A stretch of 64,000 nt of DNA from Novosphingobium sp. B1 (GCF_900176395.1 NZ_FWXL01000004.1:145001-209000); one strand, 5' to 3'. Numbered from the stretch's first letter, positions 18,183 to 27,740 are shown. The notes: a model not told the origin generated them from the letters alone. Numbers and translations: made by a program.

Positions 18183-19352
18183 ATGGCAGGAAATTCAGGA
18201 TCTACGGGCTTCTTGCGCCGATTTGCGCAAAGTGAAGCAGCGCCTGGCATTGTCCTGATGATATGCGCCGCGCTGGCGCTCGTCCTTGCCAACTCGCCGC
18301 TGGCGGAGCCCTGGCATGACCTGTTCCACCACCGATTGGCCTGGACGCCCATCGCCAAGCTCTACAACCTGCATCTGTGGATCAACGATGCGCTGATGGC
18401 CGTGTTCTTCTTCGTCGTCGGCCTCGAGATCAAGCGTGAGGTCCTGGCGGGCGAACTCGCCGATAGCCGGCGGCGGCGTCTGCCGGTCCTTGCCGCGATC
18501 GCCGGAATGGCCTTTCCGGCTGCAATCTTCCTGCTTGTCGCTGCCGGGGATCCCGCCCTGCACGCTGGATGGGCAATTCCCTCGGCGACCGACATCGCCT
18601 TTGCGATCGGCGTGCTGGCTATCGCCGGAAAGGGCCTGCCGCCCTCGCTGCGCCTGTTCCTGCTGACCGTCGCCATCGTCGACGATCTTGGCGCAGTGCT
18701 GGTCATCGCGTTCTTCTACACGACGGGCCTCGACCTTGCCTGGCTGGGTGCCGCCGCCGCAATCCTGCTGGGTCTGGCGCTTCTCAACCGCTTCGGGATC
18801 AGGGCCATCACGCCTTATCTGATCGGCGCGGCGCTGCTGTGGTATGCCGTTCTCCATTCAGGCGTGCACGCCACGATTGCCGGTGTTGCAGCCGCCCTGA
18901 CTGTGCCACTTGCGCTGAACCGCAAGCACGACAGCCCGCTCCTGCGGCTCGAACATGCGCTCGTCACGCCCAACGGCTTCATCGTCGTTCCCCTGTTTGG
19001 ACTGGCGAACGCCGGCGTGGCGCTCACTCTGGGCGAGGGTGGATCGTTGACCCTGCCGTTGGCTATCGCTCTGGGTCTCGTGCTCGGCAAGCAGATCGGC
19101 GTGCTGGGGAGCATCGTCCTGGCCGAGAAGCTCAAGATCGCCACGCGACCCGAGGGAGCCAGCACCCGGCAATTGTGGGGGCTGTCGCTGCTTTGCGGCA
19201 TCGGCTTCACGATGAGCCTGTTCATTGCCGGTCTCGCTTTCCCGGCCACGCCGCTGTTGGTCGAGGAATCTAAGCTCGGAATCCTGGCGGGTTCGCTCGT
19301 TTCCGCGCTCGGCGGGCTATTCCTTCTGAAGGGCAGCGCCAGGGTGGAATGA
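18183..19352 (+). CDS. nhaA: Na+/H+ antiporter NhaA
   Basis: Inner-membrane antiporter of 389 residues, the usual length, that exports Na+ in exchange for H+ under alkaline or salt stress. Recognised from AVFFFVVGLEIKREVLAGEL, AIPSATDIAFAIGVLAI and FLLTVAIVDDLGAVLVIAFFY, whose paired aspartates are the ion-binding site. About eleven helices. Divergent from the NfrB-like gene across 54 bp. NhaR is not nearby. Confidence 0.95.
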   Translation: MAGNSGSTGFLRRFAQSEAAPGIVLMICAALALVLANSPLAEPWHDLFHHRLAWTPIAKLYNLHLWINDALMAVFFFVVGLEIKREVLAGELADSRRRRLPVLAAIAGMAFPAAIFLLVAAGDPALHAGWAIPSATDIAFAIGVLAIAGKGLPPSLRLFLLTVAIVDDLGAVLVIAFFYTTGLDLAWLGAAAAILLGLALLNRFGIRAITPYLIGAALLWYAVLHSGVHATIAGVAAALTVPLALNRKHDSPLLRLEHALVTPNGFIVVPLFGLANAGVALTLGEGGSLTLPLAIALGLVLGKQIGVLGSIVLAEKLKIATRPEGASTRQLWGLSLLCGIGFTMSLFIAGLAFPATPLLVEESKLGILAGSLVSALGGLFLLKGSARVE

Positions 19353-19387
19353 TCCACTGGGGCGATCACCGTGCCCAAAAGTATGCA

Positions 19388-19399
19388 TGAAACGTTTCA
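19388..19399. promoter_or_regulatory. Perfect palindrome, LacI-type operator-like
   Basis: TGAAACGTTTCA is a perfect 12 bp palindrome with the central CG typical of LacI/PurR-family operators. It lies in the 102 bp nhaA-dps gap, 56 bp before the dps start, in a position to act on dps transcription. No LacI-family regulator gene is in the window, so the ligand protein is unknown. Confidence 0.35.
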
Positions 19400-19454
19400 C
19401 CGGGCCCGGCGTATAGATGGCTCAATCCCACCGGACTCATGAAAGGGGAACGTC

Positions 19455-19910
19455 ATGCCCGGAGACAACGCGAAGAAGGCCCTGATCGACAGCATGAATG
19501 GTCTGCTGGCCGACTATTTCACGCTCTATCTGAAGACCAAGAACTACCACTGGCACGTGGCTGGTCCGCAGTTCCGCGAACTGCACCTGCTGTTTGACGA
19601 GCAGGCCGCCGAACTGTTCGCGCTGACCGACGTCATTGCCGAGCGCGTGCGCAAGAATGGCAGCGATACGCTGACGGGCATCGGCGCGATTGCCGGCAAG
19701 GCCTCGATCAAGGACGACAACCGCACCAAGATCGACGCCATGGAAATGGTGAAGGCCCTGCGCGACGACAACGTGGCACTGGTTGCGGCCATCCGCGCGG
19801 TCAAGGATGCCGCTACCGAAGCTGGCGACAATGCCACTGAGGGCATGGCCGATGACTGGACCGACCAGGCCGAACAGCGCGCATGGTTCCTGACCCAGAC
19901 GCTTGCCTGA
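19455..19910 (+). CDS. dps: Dps family DNA-protection/iron storage protein
   Basis: 151-residue ferritin-like protein expected to form a 12-mer that oxidises and stores iron and protects DNA in stress. The ferroxidase region is clear: KNYHWHVAGPQFRELHLLFDEQ then ALTDVIAERVRKNG, with the conserved His, Asp and Glu residues. A good ribosome site (GAAAGGGG) precedes the ATG. The upstream gap carries a perfect palindrome at 19388. Downstream, a weak GGGCC/GGCCC stem near 19916-19933 may end the transcript. Confidence 0.93.
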   Translation: MPGDNAKKALIDSMNGLLADYFTLYLKTKNYHWHVAGPQFRELHLLFDEQAAELFALTDVIAERVRKNGSDTLTGIGAIAGKASIKDDNRTKIDAMEMVKALRDDNVALVAAIRAVKDAATEAGDNATEGMADDWTDQAEQRAWFLTQTLA

Positions 19911-19940
19911 TCACTGGGCCTTGTTTCTGGCCCTGATCTT

Positions 19941-20651
19941 CTAGAAAGTTCCGCCCGTCCCGATGCCGATGCCGCCGGGACGGGCGTCAAACCCGGATGC
20001 CTTGAGCGCGTCAGCGGTTTCCTGCGGAAGTCCGGCAAGGGTGAGGTCTGCCTGCCAGCGGCCGTCGCCGCCGATCCTGAGTATCAGCCTTTCCATGCCC
20101 TGCGGCCCGCGCATCGGCACAACCAGCGCGCCCTTCTCGCACCGAGCCTGGCCCGAAAGCGTCATGGCATCGGGCAAAAGCGGCCCGAGAGAGGCCAATG
20201 TCATGCTGAGCGTTCCGCCTGCCTCCTGGCAAGCACTGCCATCGATGATTGCCGAAAAATCGCCAAAGCCAAGTGATGTGACTGGCAAGCCGCCAAGGCC
20301 ATCGGGAAGCGCCACAGAGCCGTTGGCATCGCGCACCCTTCCCGGTGCGATCCGTGCCGCGAAGCCTTCGCGCGACAGGGCCAGTTCCGGACGGCCAATC
20401 AGCAGCGGCAGCGGAGACAATCCGGCCTCCACCGTGCCAAGCGGCAGCGGCCCCACATTGAGGTCGGCGATCCTGCCGCGCCACACGCTGCCTTCGACAC
20501 TGCGCGCAGACAAGGCTTCGGGCATCGCCATGCCCAGCACCAGCCGCAGGGGCAGGAACAGACCTAGCGCGATGGCGAAAAGCGCGGCCAGCGCCAGCCA
20601 GCCGCGGCGCCCCATCGCCTGCCCGCGAACGAAAATCCACCGACCGATCAC
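19941..20651 (-). CDS. gspN: Type II secretion system protein N
   Basis: 236 residues: one N-terminal helix (LALAALFAIALGLFLPLRLVL) then a periplasmic domain with SVEGSVWRGRIADLNVGPLPLGTVEAGL, the typical T2SSN pattern. The likely start is GTG 20651, overlapping the gspM stop (GTGA); an internal ATG (MGRRGWLAL) is an alternative. It is the last gene of the secretion operon. GspN is an accessory inner-membrane component of uncertain function, present only in some systems. Confidence 0.85.
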   Translation of the reverse strand: MIGRWIFVRGQAMGRRGWLALAALFAIALGLFLPLRLVLGMAMPEALSARSVEGSVWRGRIADLNVGPLPLGTVEAGLSPLPLLIGRPELALSREGFAARIAPGRVRDANGSVALPDGLGGLPVTSLGFGDFSAIIDGSACQEAGGTLSMTLASLGPLLPDAMTLSGQARCEKGALVVPMRGPQGMERLILRIGGDGRWQADLTLAGLPQETADALKASGFDARPGGIGIGTGGTF

Positions 20652-21124
20652 GCTCCTGCCTTCCGCAAGGTGACATTGACCGCGACGGAGCCATCCGGAG
20701 CCGGCGTCATGGTGACCTGCTCTACGGCAAGGCCCTGGCCTGCCAGCCCATCAAGCCAGGCCATAACCGCAGATGGCCGCGCTGTCGGGATCACCAGCAC
20801 AGCCATGTCGGCCCCGCGCTTCTGGTTCGATTGCACGACGAACCCCGCTTCCTGCGCGCTGCCTGCTGCGATCTGCTCGACAGGGCCGCTGGCCATTGCC
20901 GCGCGGCCCCGGGGTGTTCGCTTGAGCACATCGATCCCGGCGGTAATCCGCCCTGCCCGCTCGGTCACCTCGCGATGGCGCATTGCCGCTTCGTCAAGCG
21001 CATTGCCCACGGGAAGCACGATGCCATAGATCAACACGATGAGCGCGGCGAGCGCGCCGGCGACGCTGACCAGAATCCGCTCGCGCGTCGTGAGGCCGAT
21101 GTACCAGACCGTCACACGCTCCAT
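20648..21124 (-). CDS. gspM: Type II secretion system protein M
   Basis: About 158 residues: a short cytoplasmic start (WYIGLTTRERIL), one helix (LVSVAGALAALIVLIYGIVLPV) and a periplasmic coiled-coil and ferredoxin-like domain, matching GspM size and layout. It partners GspL in the inner-membrane platform. Start taken as ATG 21124, which overlaps the gspL stop by one base; a GTG directly before it is also possible. Similarity in sequence alone is weak, so the call rests partly on position between gspL and gspN. Confidence 0.85.
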   Translation of the reverse strand: MERVTVWYIGLTTRERILVSVAGALAALIVLIYGIVLPVGNALDEAAMRHREVTERAGRITAGIDVLKRTPRGRAAMASGPVEQIAAGSAQEAGFVVQSNQKRGADMAVLVIPTARPSAVMAWLDGLAGQGLAVEQVTMTPAPDGSVAVNVTLRKAGA

Positions 21125-22227
21125 CACGGTGCCCTCACGGTGATCGCGGCGACCGTGGCGCCGGTGGGATCAGGCGCAAGGGCTGGCGGCACGGTGACTT
21201 TCCAGCCGTTGTTCTGCAGCGCAATCAACACGGCGTTGACGTCCTCGGCGCGGGGGGCAGCAGCAGTGAAGCGCAAGGTGCCGTCGGCGCCATAGCCAAG
21301 ATCGCGCAGCTTCACGCCTGCAACCGGGCGCATGGCATCGAGCAGCGCGGCGGTGGGAGCGGCAAAGCTGGCGCCCCCCTCGCCCCGCTTTGCCAGTTCG
21401 GCTGCAAGGAGGCGTTCGGCGGCGTCGAGGTCGGTCGCCGCGGGGAATCGCTGCTGCGCCAGTTCGAGTGCGCGGGCTTCCTCGGCGCTACTATCGATGT
21501 TCCATTTGACGATCCACACCAGCGTCAACAGGAGGCCCAGCAGAGCCGCCGTCGCCGACATGCGGGCAAGCCCCAGCCAGTTGGCGGTGCGGAACACGGA
21601 TACACGGCGCGGGGCATAGGCCCCCTGCCGCAAGTTCAGCGGTGGCGCGGCGTGGATCTGCGCCAACCTCTGGAGCAGCGCATCGTCATCGAGCGCCACC
21701 TGCTCAAGTCCATCACCAAGCACATCGACCAGTGCCTCTTCGGCGGCAAAGGCGGCCTGTTGCGTGCGGGCCAGCAACTGATCGCCCAACCGGCCCAGCA
21801 CCAGCGCACCATCCTGCCGGGGCAGGACCAGCCCGGCGGGAACCATGACCTGCGGATCGACGCCCGCCTGCGCCAGCGCCGCAAGCCAGCGATCCATGTC
21901 GGCTGCAGCAATCCGGCATGACAGCAGGCGTCCGTCCGCGGCGCCGACGGCAGCGTGGCGTTCCGCGCCAAGGCCGCCCTGCCCCTGCGAAAGCCGTTCG
22001 GCGGCAAGTGCCTGCGCCACCGGCATGGCGGGCAGGGGCTTGTCGGCCACCGGCGCCAATGCTCCGGGCACCAGTACCGTGACCGCCCCGTGTTCGGGCA
22101 GGGTCTCGACCACTTGTTCGGGCCCGACGCCCGCGGCGCCGACGCGCCAATGGCGCCACGCCTCGTCCGGGGCCGCCGGAAGCAGCAGGATCAACCCATC
22201 AGCAGAAGGCGAGGCGGCGTCTGACAT
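21124..22227 (-). CDS. gspL: Type II secretion system protein L
   Basis: 367 residues: a cytoplasmic actin-like domain (about 1-225) that should bind GspE, one helix (SATAALLGLLLTLVWIVKW, near residue 245) and a periplasmic ferredoxin-like domain ending in NGWKVTVPPAL. I chose the ATG at 22227 (MSDAASPSADG) because the conserved N-terminal strand GLILLLPAAP follows directly. It starts just 10 bp after the gspG stop, so gspH, I, J and K, which usually lie here, are missing. Confidence 0.88.
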   Translation of the reverse strand: MSDAASPSADGLILLLPAAPDEAWRHWRVGAAGVGPEQVVETLPEHGAVTVLVPGALAPVADKPLPAMPVAQALAAERLSQGQGGLGAERHAAVGAADGRLLSCRIAAADMDRWLAALAQAGVDPQVMVPAGLVLPRQDGALVLGRLGDQLLARTQQAAFAAEEALVDVLGDGLEQVALDDDALLQRLAQIHAAPPLNLRQGAYAPRRVSVFRTANWLGLARMSATAALLGLLLTLVWIVKWNIDSSAEEARALELAQQRFPAATDLDAAERLLAAELAKRGEGGASFAAPTAALLDAMRPVAGVKLRDLGYGADGTLRFTAAAPRAEDVNAVLIALQNNGWKVTVPPALAPDPTGATVAAITVRAP

Positions 22228-22237
22228 CGTGCGCGGA

Positions 22238-22717
22238 TCAGTTCTTTCCGGCGTAGATATCGGCGTTGAGATCGCTGCCGCCGGGCTGGCCATCGGCACC
22301 CAGCGAGAAGATCTCGAACGGCTTTCCGTCACGACCCAGCACCTGATACTGGTACGGATGGCCCCAAGGGTCGGTCGGCACGTCCTTCACATAGCCGCCC
22401 GAGCGATAGTTCTGCGGCTGCGCGAGGTTGGCTGGCGGGCTTTTCAGGGCGTTCAGACCCTCGGCCTGTCCGGGGTATGTCGCCATGTCGAGGCGGTACA
22501 TTTCCATGCCCTGTTCCAGCGTGGCGATGTCGCTGCGCGCCTTGACCACCATCGCCTTGTCCTGGCTCGGCAGCACGTTGATCAGCACCACGGTCGCAAG
22601 CAGCCCGATGATGAAGATGACAACCATGAGTTCGACGAGGCTGAAGCCGTTGCGGCGGCGCTTGTCTTCTGTCTCGGCCGTAGTTTCGACAGTCTGGAAC
22701 GGCGTTTCTTCGGTCAT
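22238..22717 (-). CDS. gspG: Type II secretion major pseudopilin GspG
   Basis: 159-residue major pseudopilin. The 24-residue leader ends in RRRNG; cleavage before Phe25 leaves FSLVELMVVIFIIGLLATVV with the essential Glu at mature position 5. The C-terminal part has YPGQAEGLNAL, DPWGHPYQYQ and the calcium-loop region LGADGQPGGSDLNADI. The leader is longer than usual. A prepilin peptidase (GspO) is needed but not in this window. The gene starts two bases after the gspF stop. Confidence 0.95.
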   Translation of the reverse strand: MTEETPFQTVETTAETEDKRRRNGFSLVELMVVIFIIGLLATVVLINVLPSQDKAMVVKARSDIATLEQGMEMYRLDMATYPGQAEGLNALKSPPANLAQPQNYRSGGYVKDVPTDPWGHPYQYQVLGRDGKPFEIFSLGADGQPGGSDLNADIYAGKN

Positions 22718-22719
22718 GG

Positions 22720-23949
22720 TCACAGTCCGGTAAGGTTCTGGAGCTGCAGGATCGGCAGCAGGATGGCGAGAATGATCAGCGCAACCATGGTGCCCATGAT
22801 CACGATGATCGCGGGTTCTAGCAGGGCCATGCCGGCCGCAGTAAAGGCTTCGAATTCGCGCTCGAGATAATCGGCGGCGCGTTCGAGCATGGTGCCAAGC
22901 TGGCCTGCTGCCTCGCCGCTGGCGGCCAGATAGACCAGCAGCGGCGGGAAAGTACCCGCCTCGCGCAGGGCGGTGGACAGCGAACCGCCGGCCCGCACCT
23001 TCTCGGAAATGCCCGCCAGCGATTGTGCCTGCACCGCGTTCGATACCGTCCGCGTCGAAAGGCGCAGACCATCGACCAAAGGCAAGCGCGCGGCAATCAT
23101 CGTCGCCAGCGTGCGGGCGAGGCTTGCCGCATGCACGTCGCGGATCAGCTTGCCGATGAAGGGCAGGCGCAGCAGCGCGGCGTCGAAGCGCAGCTTGAAC
23201 GCAGGGTTGCGCAAGGAGCGCACCAAGCCGACCACTGCAAGCGCCAGTATCGCCAGCAGCGCCCACCACCAGGTGCTGAGGAACTGCGAGATGCCGATGA
23301 CGACGCGGGTCAGCATCGGCAACTGGCGGCTGGCATTGTCGAACTGTTCGACCACGCGCGGCACGACCGAGATCATCAGCCCGGTCACCACGCCAACCGC
23401 CACAAGCGACAGCACGATCGGATAGGCGAGTGCCGCGATGATCTTGCCGCGCACTTGCGCCTGCCGTTCAAGCATGTCGGCGAGCCGGTCGGCAATGGCG
23501 GGCAGGCTTCCTGAATTCTCCCCCGCTGCGATCATCGCGCGGTAGATCGGCGGAAAGCTTGGCTCCTCGCGCCGCATCGCCTCAGCCAGCGGCAGGCCCT
23601 CGACGATGCCGGCGTGTACGTTTGTCAGGATCGCCTGCGCCTTGGGCTTTTCGGTCTGGCGGGAAATCGTGCGCAGGGTTTCCTCAAGCGGACTGACCAC
23701 CATCAGCGAGGAAAGCTGGCGAGTGAACAGGGCCAGCTGCTTGGCCGAAAGCTTCGTGGAGAAGAGGGCAAGACCGCTGGTGCTCGTCGCCGCACGCCGG
23801 GCCGAGGCGGCGGCATCGGCGTTGAGGCTGACCACGAACCACTCGCGCGCGCCCAGCTTCTCGCGTGCGGCCGCTTCGGTAGCGGCCTCGATCGCGCCGC
23901 GGCGCTCCTCGCCCCTGGGATCGATCGCGTGATAGGCAAAGCGCGCCAT
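22720..23949 (-). CDS. gspF: Type II secretion inner membrane protein GspF
   Basis: 409 residues, the usual GspF length, with two repeated cytoplasmic T2SSF domains separated by helices. Signatures are FTRQLSSLMVVSPLEETLRTI in the first and SLARTLATMIAARLPLVDGL in the second domain, and a final AIIVIMGTMVALIILAILLP helix. It is the polytopic core of the assembly platform. One-base overlap with gspE (TGATG) and two bases before gspG show tight coupling. Confidence 0.96.
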   Translation of the reverse strand: MARFAYHAIDPRGEERRGAIEAATEAAAREKLGAREWFVVSLNADAAASARRAATSTSGLALFSTKLSAKQLALFTRQLSSLMVVSPLEETLRTISRQTEKPKAQAILTNVHAGIVEGLPLAEAMRREEPSFPPIYRAMIAAGENSGSLPAIADRLADMLERQAQVRGKIIAALAYPIVLSLVAVGVVTGLMISVVPRVVEQFDNASRQLPMLTRVVIGISQFLSTWWWALLAILALAVVGLVRSLRNPAFKLRFDAALLRLPFIGKLIRDVHAASLARTLATMIAARLPLVDGLRLSTRTVSNAVQAQSLAGISEKVRAGGSLSTALREAGTFPPLLVYLAASGEAAGQLGTMLERAADYLEREFEAFTAAGMALLEPAIIVIMGTMVALIILAILLPILQLQNLTGL

Positions 23950-25487
23950 CAGCCGTCCCGCCGCATGATGCGCGCGGCTTCCTCGGCGCTCGTCACGCCA
24001 TCGCGGACGAGGCGGCGCACAGCCTTGGCCAGCGTAGGCGAATCCGCAAAGGCATGGCGGGCGATCGCCGCTTCATCGGCGTTGTCGTGGATCATCTGGC
24101 GGATGGTGTCATCCACGCGCAGTGCCTCGAACACGCCGACCCGGCCCTGATACCCGGTCTGTCCGCACTGCATGCAGCCCTTGGCAGACCATACCATGCG
24201 CAGCTTCTTCATGCCGAGCACCTCGGCCATGCCGGGCGAAATCTCGTGTTCCTCGCGGCAATGCGGGCAGAGGCGGCGGACGAGACGCTGCGCGATGACG
24301 GCGCGCAAGGTGGAAGCGAGCAGGAACGGCTCCACCCCCATGTCGCGCATCCGCGTGATCGCACCGGCAGCGTCATTGGTGTGGACCGTCGAGAGCACGA
24401 GGTGCCCGGTGAGCGAGGCCTGCACGGCAATGTCGGCGGTTTCCTTGTCGCGGATTTCGCCGACCATGACCACGTCGGGGTCTTGGCGAAGGATCGCGCG
24501 AAGGCCAGCGGCGAAGGTCAGCCCGACCTTGGCGTTGACCTGCGTCTGGCCCACGCCATCCACAGCGTATTCCACAGGGTCTTCCACAGTCAGGATATTG
24601 CGCTGCCCGTCGTTCAGGCCGCGCAGCGCGGCATAGAGCGTGGTCGTCTTGCCCGAGCCGGTCGGGCCGGTGACCAGCACGATGCCGTTGGGCTCGGCCA
24701 GCGCCCGGCGCAGCGTGTCCTCGGCCTTCGGATCCAGCCCGAGTTGCACAAGGTCGATCCCAGCGTTCTCCTTGTCGAGCAAACGCATCACCACACGCTC
24801 GCCAGCGCGGTTGGGCAGGGTCGACACGCGCACATCGACAAGCTTGCCGCCGAGGCTCAGCGAGATGCGCCCATCCTGCGGCACGCGCCGCTCGGCAATG
24901 TCGAGCCGCGCCATGACCTTGATGCGGCTGACCAGCACCGGCGCGACGTGGGGCGGCATGCGCAGCTTCTCGGTCAGGACCCCGTCGAAGCGCATGCGCA
25001 CGACCAGCGCAGTCTCGTAGGGCTCGATATGGATGTCCGAAACGCCCTGCCGCAGGCTTTCGGCGATCAACCCGTTGATCAGACGGATCGCGGGCGCATC
25101 GTCGGCACTGTCAAGCAGGTCCTCGGCTGTCGGCAGGCCGAGCGCCAGCGGATCGAGCCCCTCGCCCGCGATGCCCATGTCGCCTGCGACGGCGGCAGCG
25201 GCACCGTCCATGGCATAGGCATCGGCGAGCAGCTTCTCGAATTCGGCCGAGGCAACCCGTCGCACCTGCAGCGGCAGGCCGAAGGTGCTGCGGATCTCGA
25301 GCAGTGCCAGCGCATTGCCGCCTTCGCGCAGCGCTACATTCACGCGCTCTCCTTCGATATCCTCGACCAGCGCACCATTGTCCCGCGCAAAGGCATAGGG
25401 GACCGCTGCCTGTTGTGCAGGCGCAACCACCGTCACCGCATCGACCAGCGGCTCCCCGGCTCCAGCGATGTCCTGCACGGCGTCCAT
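23949..25487 (-). CDS. gspE: Type II secretion ATPase GspE
   Basis: 512-residue AAA-type ATPase that powers pseudopilus assembly. Walker A is GPTGSGKTTTL, followed by the Asp box ILTVEDPVEY, Walker B RQDPDVVMVGEIRD and His box TGHLVLSTVHTNDA. The zinc-binding tetracysteine domain is present (CPHC and, about 35 residues on, CMQC). An N-terminal region of about 130 residues should contact GspL. Three bases separate it from the gspD stop. Confidence 0.97.
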   Translation of the reverse strand: MDAVQDIAGAGEPLVDAVTVVAPAQQAAVPYAFARDNGALVEDIEGERVNVALREGGNALALLEIRSTFGLPLQVRRVASAEFEKLLADAYAMDGAAAAVAGDMGIAGEGLDPLALGLPTAEDLLDSADDAPAIRLINGLIAESLRQGVSDIHIEPYETALVVRMRFDGVLTEKLRMPPHVAPVLVSRIKVMARLDIAERRVPQDGRISLSLGGKLVDVRVSTLPNRAGERVVMRLLDKENAGIDLVQLGLDPKAEDTLRRALAEPNGIVLVTGPTGSGKTTTLYAALRGLNDGQRNILTVEDPVEYAVDGVGQTQVNAKVGLTFAAGLRAILRQDPDVVMVGEIRDKETADIAVQASLTGHLVLSTVHTNDAAGAITRMRDMGVEPFLLASTLRAVIAQRLVRRLCPHCREEHEISPGMAEVLGMKKLRMVWSAKGCMQCGQTGYQGRVGVFEALRVDDTIRQMIHDNADEAAIARHAFADSPTLAKAVRRLVRDGVTSAEEAARIMRRDG

Positions 25488-25490
25488 GGT

Positions 25491-27740
25491 TCAGTTCTGC
25501 GCGCTGCTGCTCGGCGGTAGTTCGGTCTGCTCGATCGGCGAGGGCGTGGCGCGAGGCCGGATCAGCGTGTCACCGGGGGCAACGACGGCCACTTGCGCCG
25601 AAGGGGCGGCGGGGAACGTTGCGCCCATGTAGTCGACGATCAGTTGGTCGATGGTCGGCTCCTGCTTGGCATTGAACTGCACCTGCGCGTTGCGGATCAC
25701 TCCATAGCGCCGTGCGGCAAGCGCCTGCCGATCCGCCGCGTTGCGCATGATCGTCGGACGGATGAACACCATCAGGTTGGTCTTGACCCTGCTGCGCGCG
25801 CGGGACTTGAACACCTCGCCAAGCACGGGAATGTCGCCCAGCAGCGGCAGCTTCTGCAGCGTGCGCTGCTCGTTGTCGTCAAGCAGGCCGCCCAGCGCGA
25901 CGATTTCGCGGTCACCCACGGTCACCGTCGTCTTGATCTCGCGCTTGTTGATGATCAGCTCGTTCGAGGTGCGCGATACGGTCCCGGCAATCGAGCTGAC
26001 TTCCTGCCGCAAGTCGAGCCGCACCGTGTTGCCGGCATTGATCTGCGGCACCACGTCAAGCTCGATGCCCACGTTCTGGCGCTGGATGGTCCGGAACCGA
26101 TCGTTGAAATTGCCTTGCGACAGCGCCTCGCCGGTCGAGACCGGAACTTCCTGGCCGAACAGGATCGAGGCCGGCACGTTGTTGTTGGTGGTGATGTGCG
26201 GGGTCGACAGGATGTTCGAATTCTTGTCGGTCTGCACCGCGTTGATCAGCGCGCCGAGATAGGTGTCCTTAGACAGTTCGGTGAGGAACCCGGTAAACGA
26301 GCCGCTGGCGCCGAGCACCTTGGTCGCGGCGTTTTCGCGCAGCAGGTCACCGGCGGCGCTGTTGGTGGTGGTCGTGACGGTAGCGCCATTCACCACAGTC
26401 GTCGTCTGGTTCAGGTTGTCGGCCAGCAGCCCGCCCGCAATATCGATGATGTTGGGCGAGGAGTTGGAGAAGTTGGTCACGGCAAAGGGCTTGTCCTTGC
26501 CGCCGAACAGCAGCTGGACGCCCAGCTCCTTCGCCACGTTGTTCGAGATCTCGACGATGATCGCCTCGACCAGTACCTGCTCCTGCGGCACGTCAAGCTG
26601 GCGGATCACCTCGCCGATGCGGCGCTGGTCGTCGGCCGGCGCGGCGATGATGATCGCGTTGGCGCCCGGATAGCGCGTGATCGTCGCCGTGCCGCGTCCG
26701 TTGGCGAGCTTGATCGGCCCGGTGCCGAGTCCGCCCGCGGTCGCGCCGATCGGGCTGGTCTGGGTGCCGCCGGTGGAGGCAGCAGGTCCGGTCGAGCCTT
26801 GCGTTCCGGCAGTCGAGGTCTGGTTGCTGCCGACGCCGCCCAACGAAACCGGTGCGGCGCTGGCCGAGGCCACCTCTCCTCCGCCCTGCCCGCCGAGCAG
26901 CCGCTCGAGCACCGGTACAAGGGCGGCCGAATCGGCATAGTCGAGCCAGACGACCTTGATCTCGCCCCCGGTCGCTGCCTTGGCATCGAGCTGGCGCGCC
27001 ATGGCGGCAAGCTTGGCCAAAGTCGCCGGCTCACCCCGCATCAGCACGGCATTCGCGCTGTCAACGGCCACGACATTGGCGAGGGCACGTGCGCCCTCCC
27101 CGCCGTCGGGCACAAGCTGCGTCAGCGCCGTGGCGATTTCACGCGCGCCAGCGTGTTCGAGGATGACCGTCTGCGTCGCGGCATTGTCGCGATCGATGTC
27201 GGCCAGCAGCGCCCGGATGCGGCGCATGTTGTCGGCATAGTCCACCACCACCAGCGAATTGCCCGACTTGTTGGCAGTGATCGCGCCTTCCTTGCTGATC
27301 AGCGGGCGCAGCGTTTCCACCGCTTGCGCCGCATCGATCGCGCGTAGCCGGATCACTTCGGTGACCATCTGGCTGAGCGCCGCACCCCGGCTGCCGATCC
27401 GCGAAGGATTGGCCGCGGCGCCATCGGCCGGCTGGATGCGGAACGCGCCGTTGCCCGTCGGCACGGCAACCAGGCCATTGGCGCGCAAGGTCGAGAGGAA
27501 GACCTCGAAGTATTCCGAGCGGCTCAGCGCCCGGTCGGACACGACGCTGATCTTGGCCTGCACCCGGCTGTCGACGATGAAGGTGCGGCCGGTGACTTCG
27601 GCGGCATCGGCCACGAAGGCGCGAATGTCGGCCTCGCGCACGTTCAGCGTGTATTGCGCGAGGGCCGCTTGCGGCACGGCAAGCGCGAGCGCGGCGGCTC
27701 CGAGGAGCATCTTGGGACTGATGAGCTTGCGCAGGGTCAT
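25491..27740 (-). CDS. gspD: Type II secretion outer membrane secretin GspD
   Basis: 749-residue secretin with a signal peptide (ending ALAQ). It has N0 (YTLNVREADIRAFVADAAEVTG) and several N domains, one interrupted by a long Gly/Ser/Thr-rich loop (about residues 290-345), then the secretin core with VPVSTGEAL and the C-terminal gate region ending in LLGDIPVLGEVFKS and LMVFIRPTI. It forms the outer-membrane channel. Its start overlaps the gspC stop (ATGA). No pilotin gene is adjacent. Confidence 0.97.
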   Translation of the reverse strand: MTLRKLISPKMLLGAAALALAVPQAALAQYTLNVREADIRAFVADAAEVTGRTFIVDSRVQAKISVVSDRALSRSEYFEVFLSTLRANGLVAVPTGNGAFRIQPADGAAANPSRIGSRGAALSQMVTEVIRLRAIDAAQAVETLRPLISKEGAITANKSGNSLVVVDYADNMRRIRALLADIDRDNAATQTVILEHAGAREIATALTQLVPDGGEGARALANVVAVDSANAVLMRGEPATLAKLAAMARQLDAKAATGGEIKVVWLDYADSAALVPVLERLLGGQGGGEVASASAAPVSLGGVGSNQTSTAGTQGSTGPAASTGGTQTSPIGATAGGLGTGPIKLANGRGTATITRYPGANAIIIAAPADDQRRIGEVIRQLDVPQEQVLVEAIIVEISNNVAKELGVQLLFGGKDKPFAVTNFSNSSPNIIDIAGGLLADNLNQTTTVVNGATVTTTTNSAAGDLLRENAATKVLGASGSFTGFLTELSKDTYLGALINAVQTDKNSNILSTPHITTNNNVPASILFGQEVPVSTGEALSQGNFNDRFRTIQRQNVGIELDVVPQINAGNTVRLDLRQEVSSIAGTVSRTSNELIINKREIKTTVTVGDREIVALGGLLDDNEQRTLQKLPLLGDIPVLGEVFKSRARSRVKTNLMVFIRPTIMRNAADRQALAARRYGVIRNAQVQFNAKQEPTIDQLIVDYMGATFPAAPSAQVAVVAPGDTLIRPRATPSPIEQTELPPSSSAQN

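Noticed and set aside
19916..19933. Short GGGCC/GGCCC stem after dps as a terminator
   Set aside because: Only five pairs and no T-run; too weak to list as a feature by itself.
24054..25520. 488-codon plus-strand frame over gspE
   Set aside because: Antisense to a gene with all GspE motifs intact; no domain recognised.
25593..27347. 584-codon plus-strand frame over gspD
   Set aside because: Antisense to an unmistakable secretin gene; composition is that of a shadow frame.
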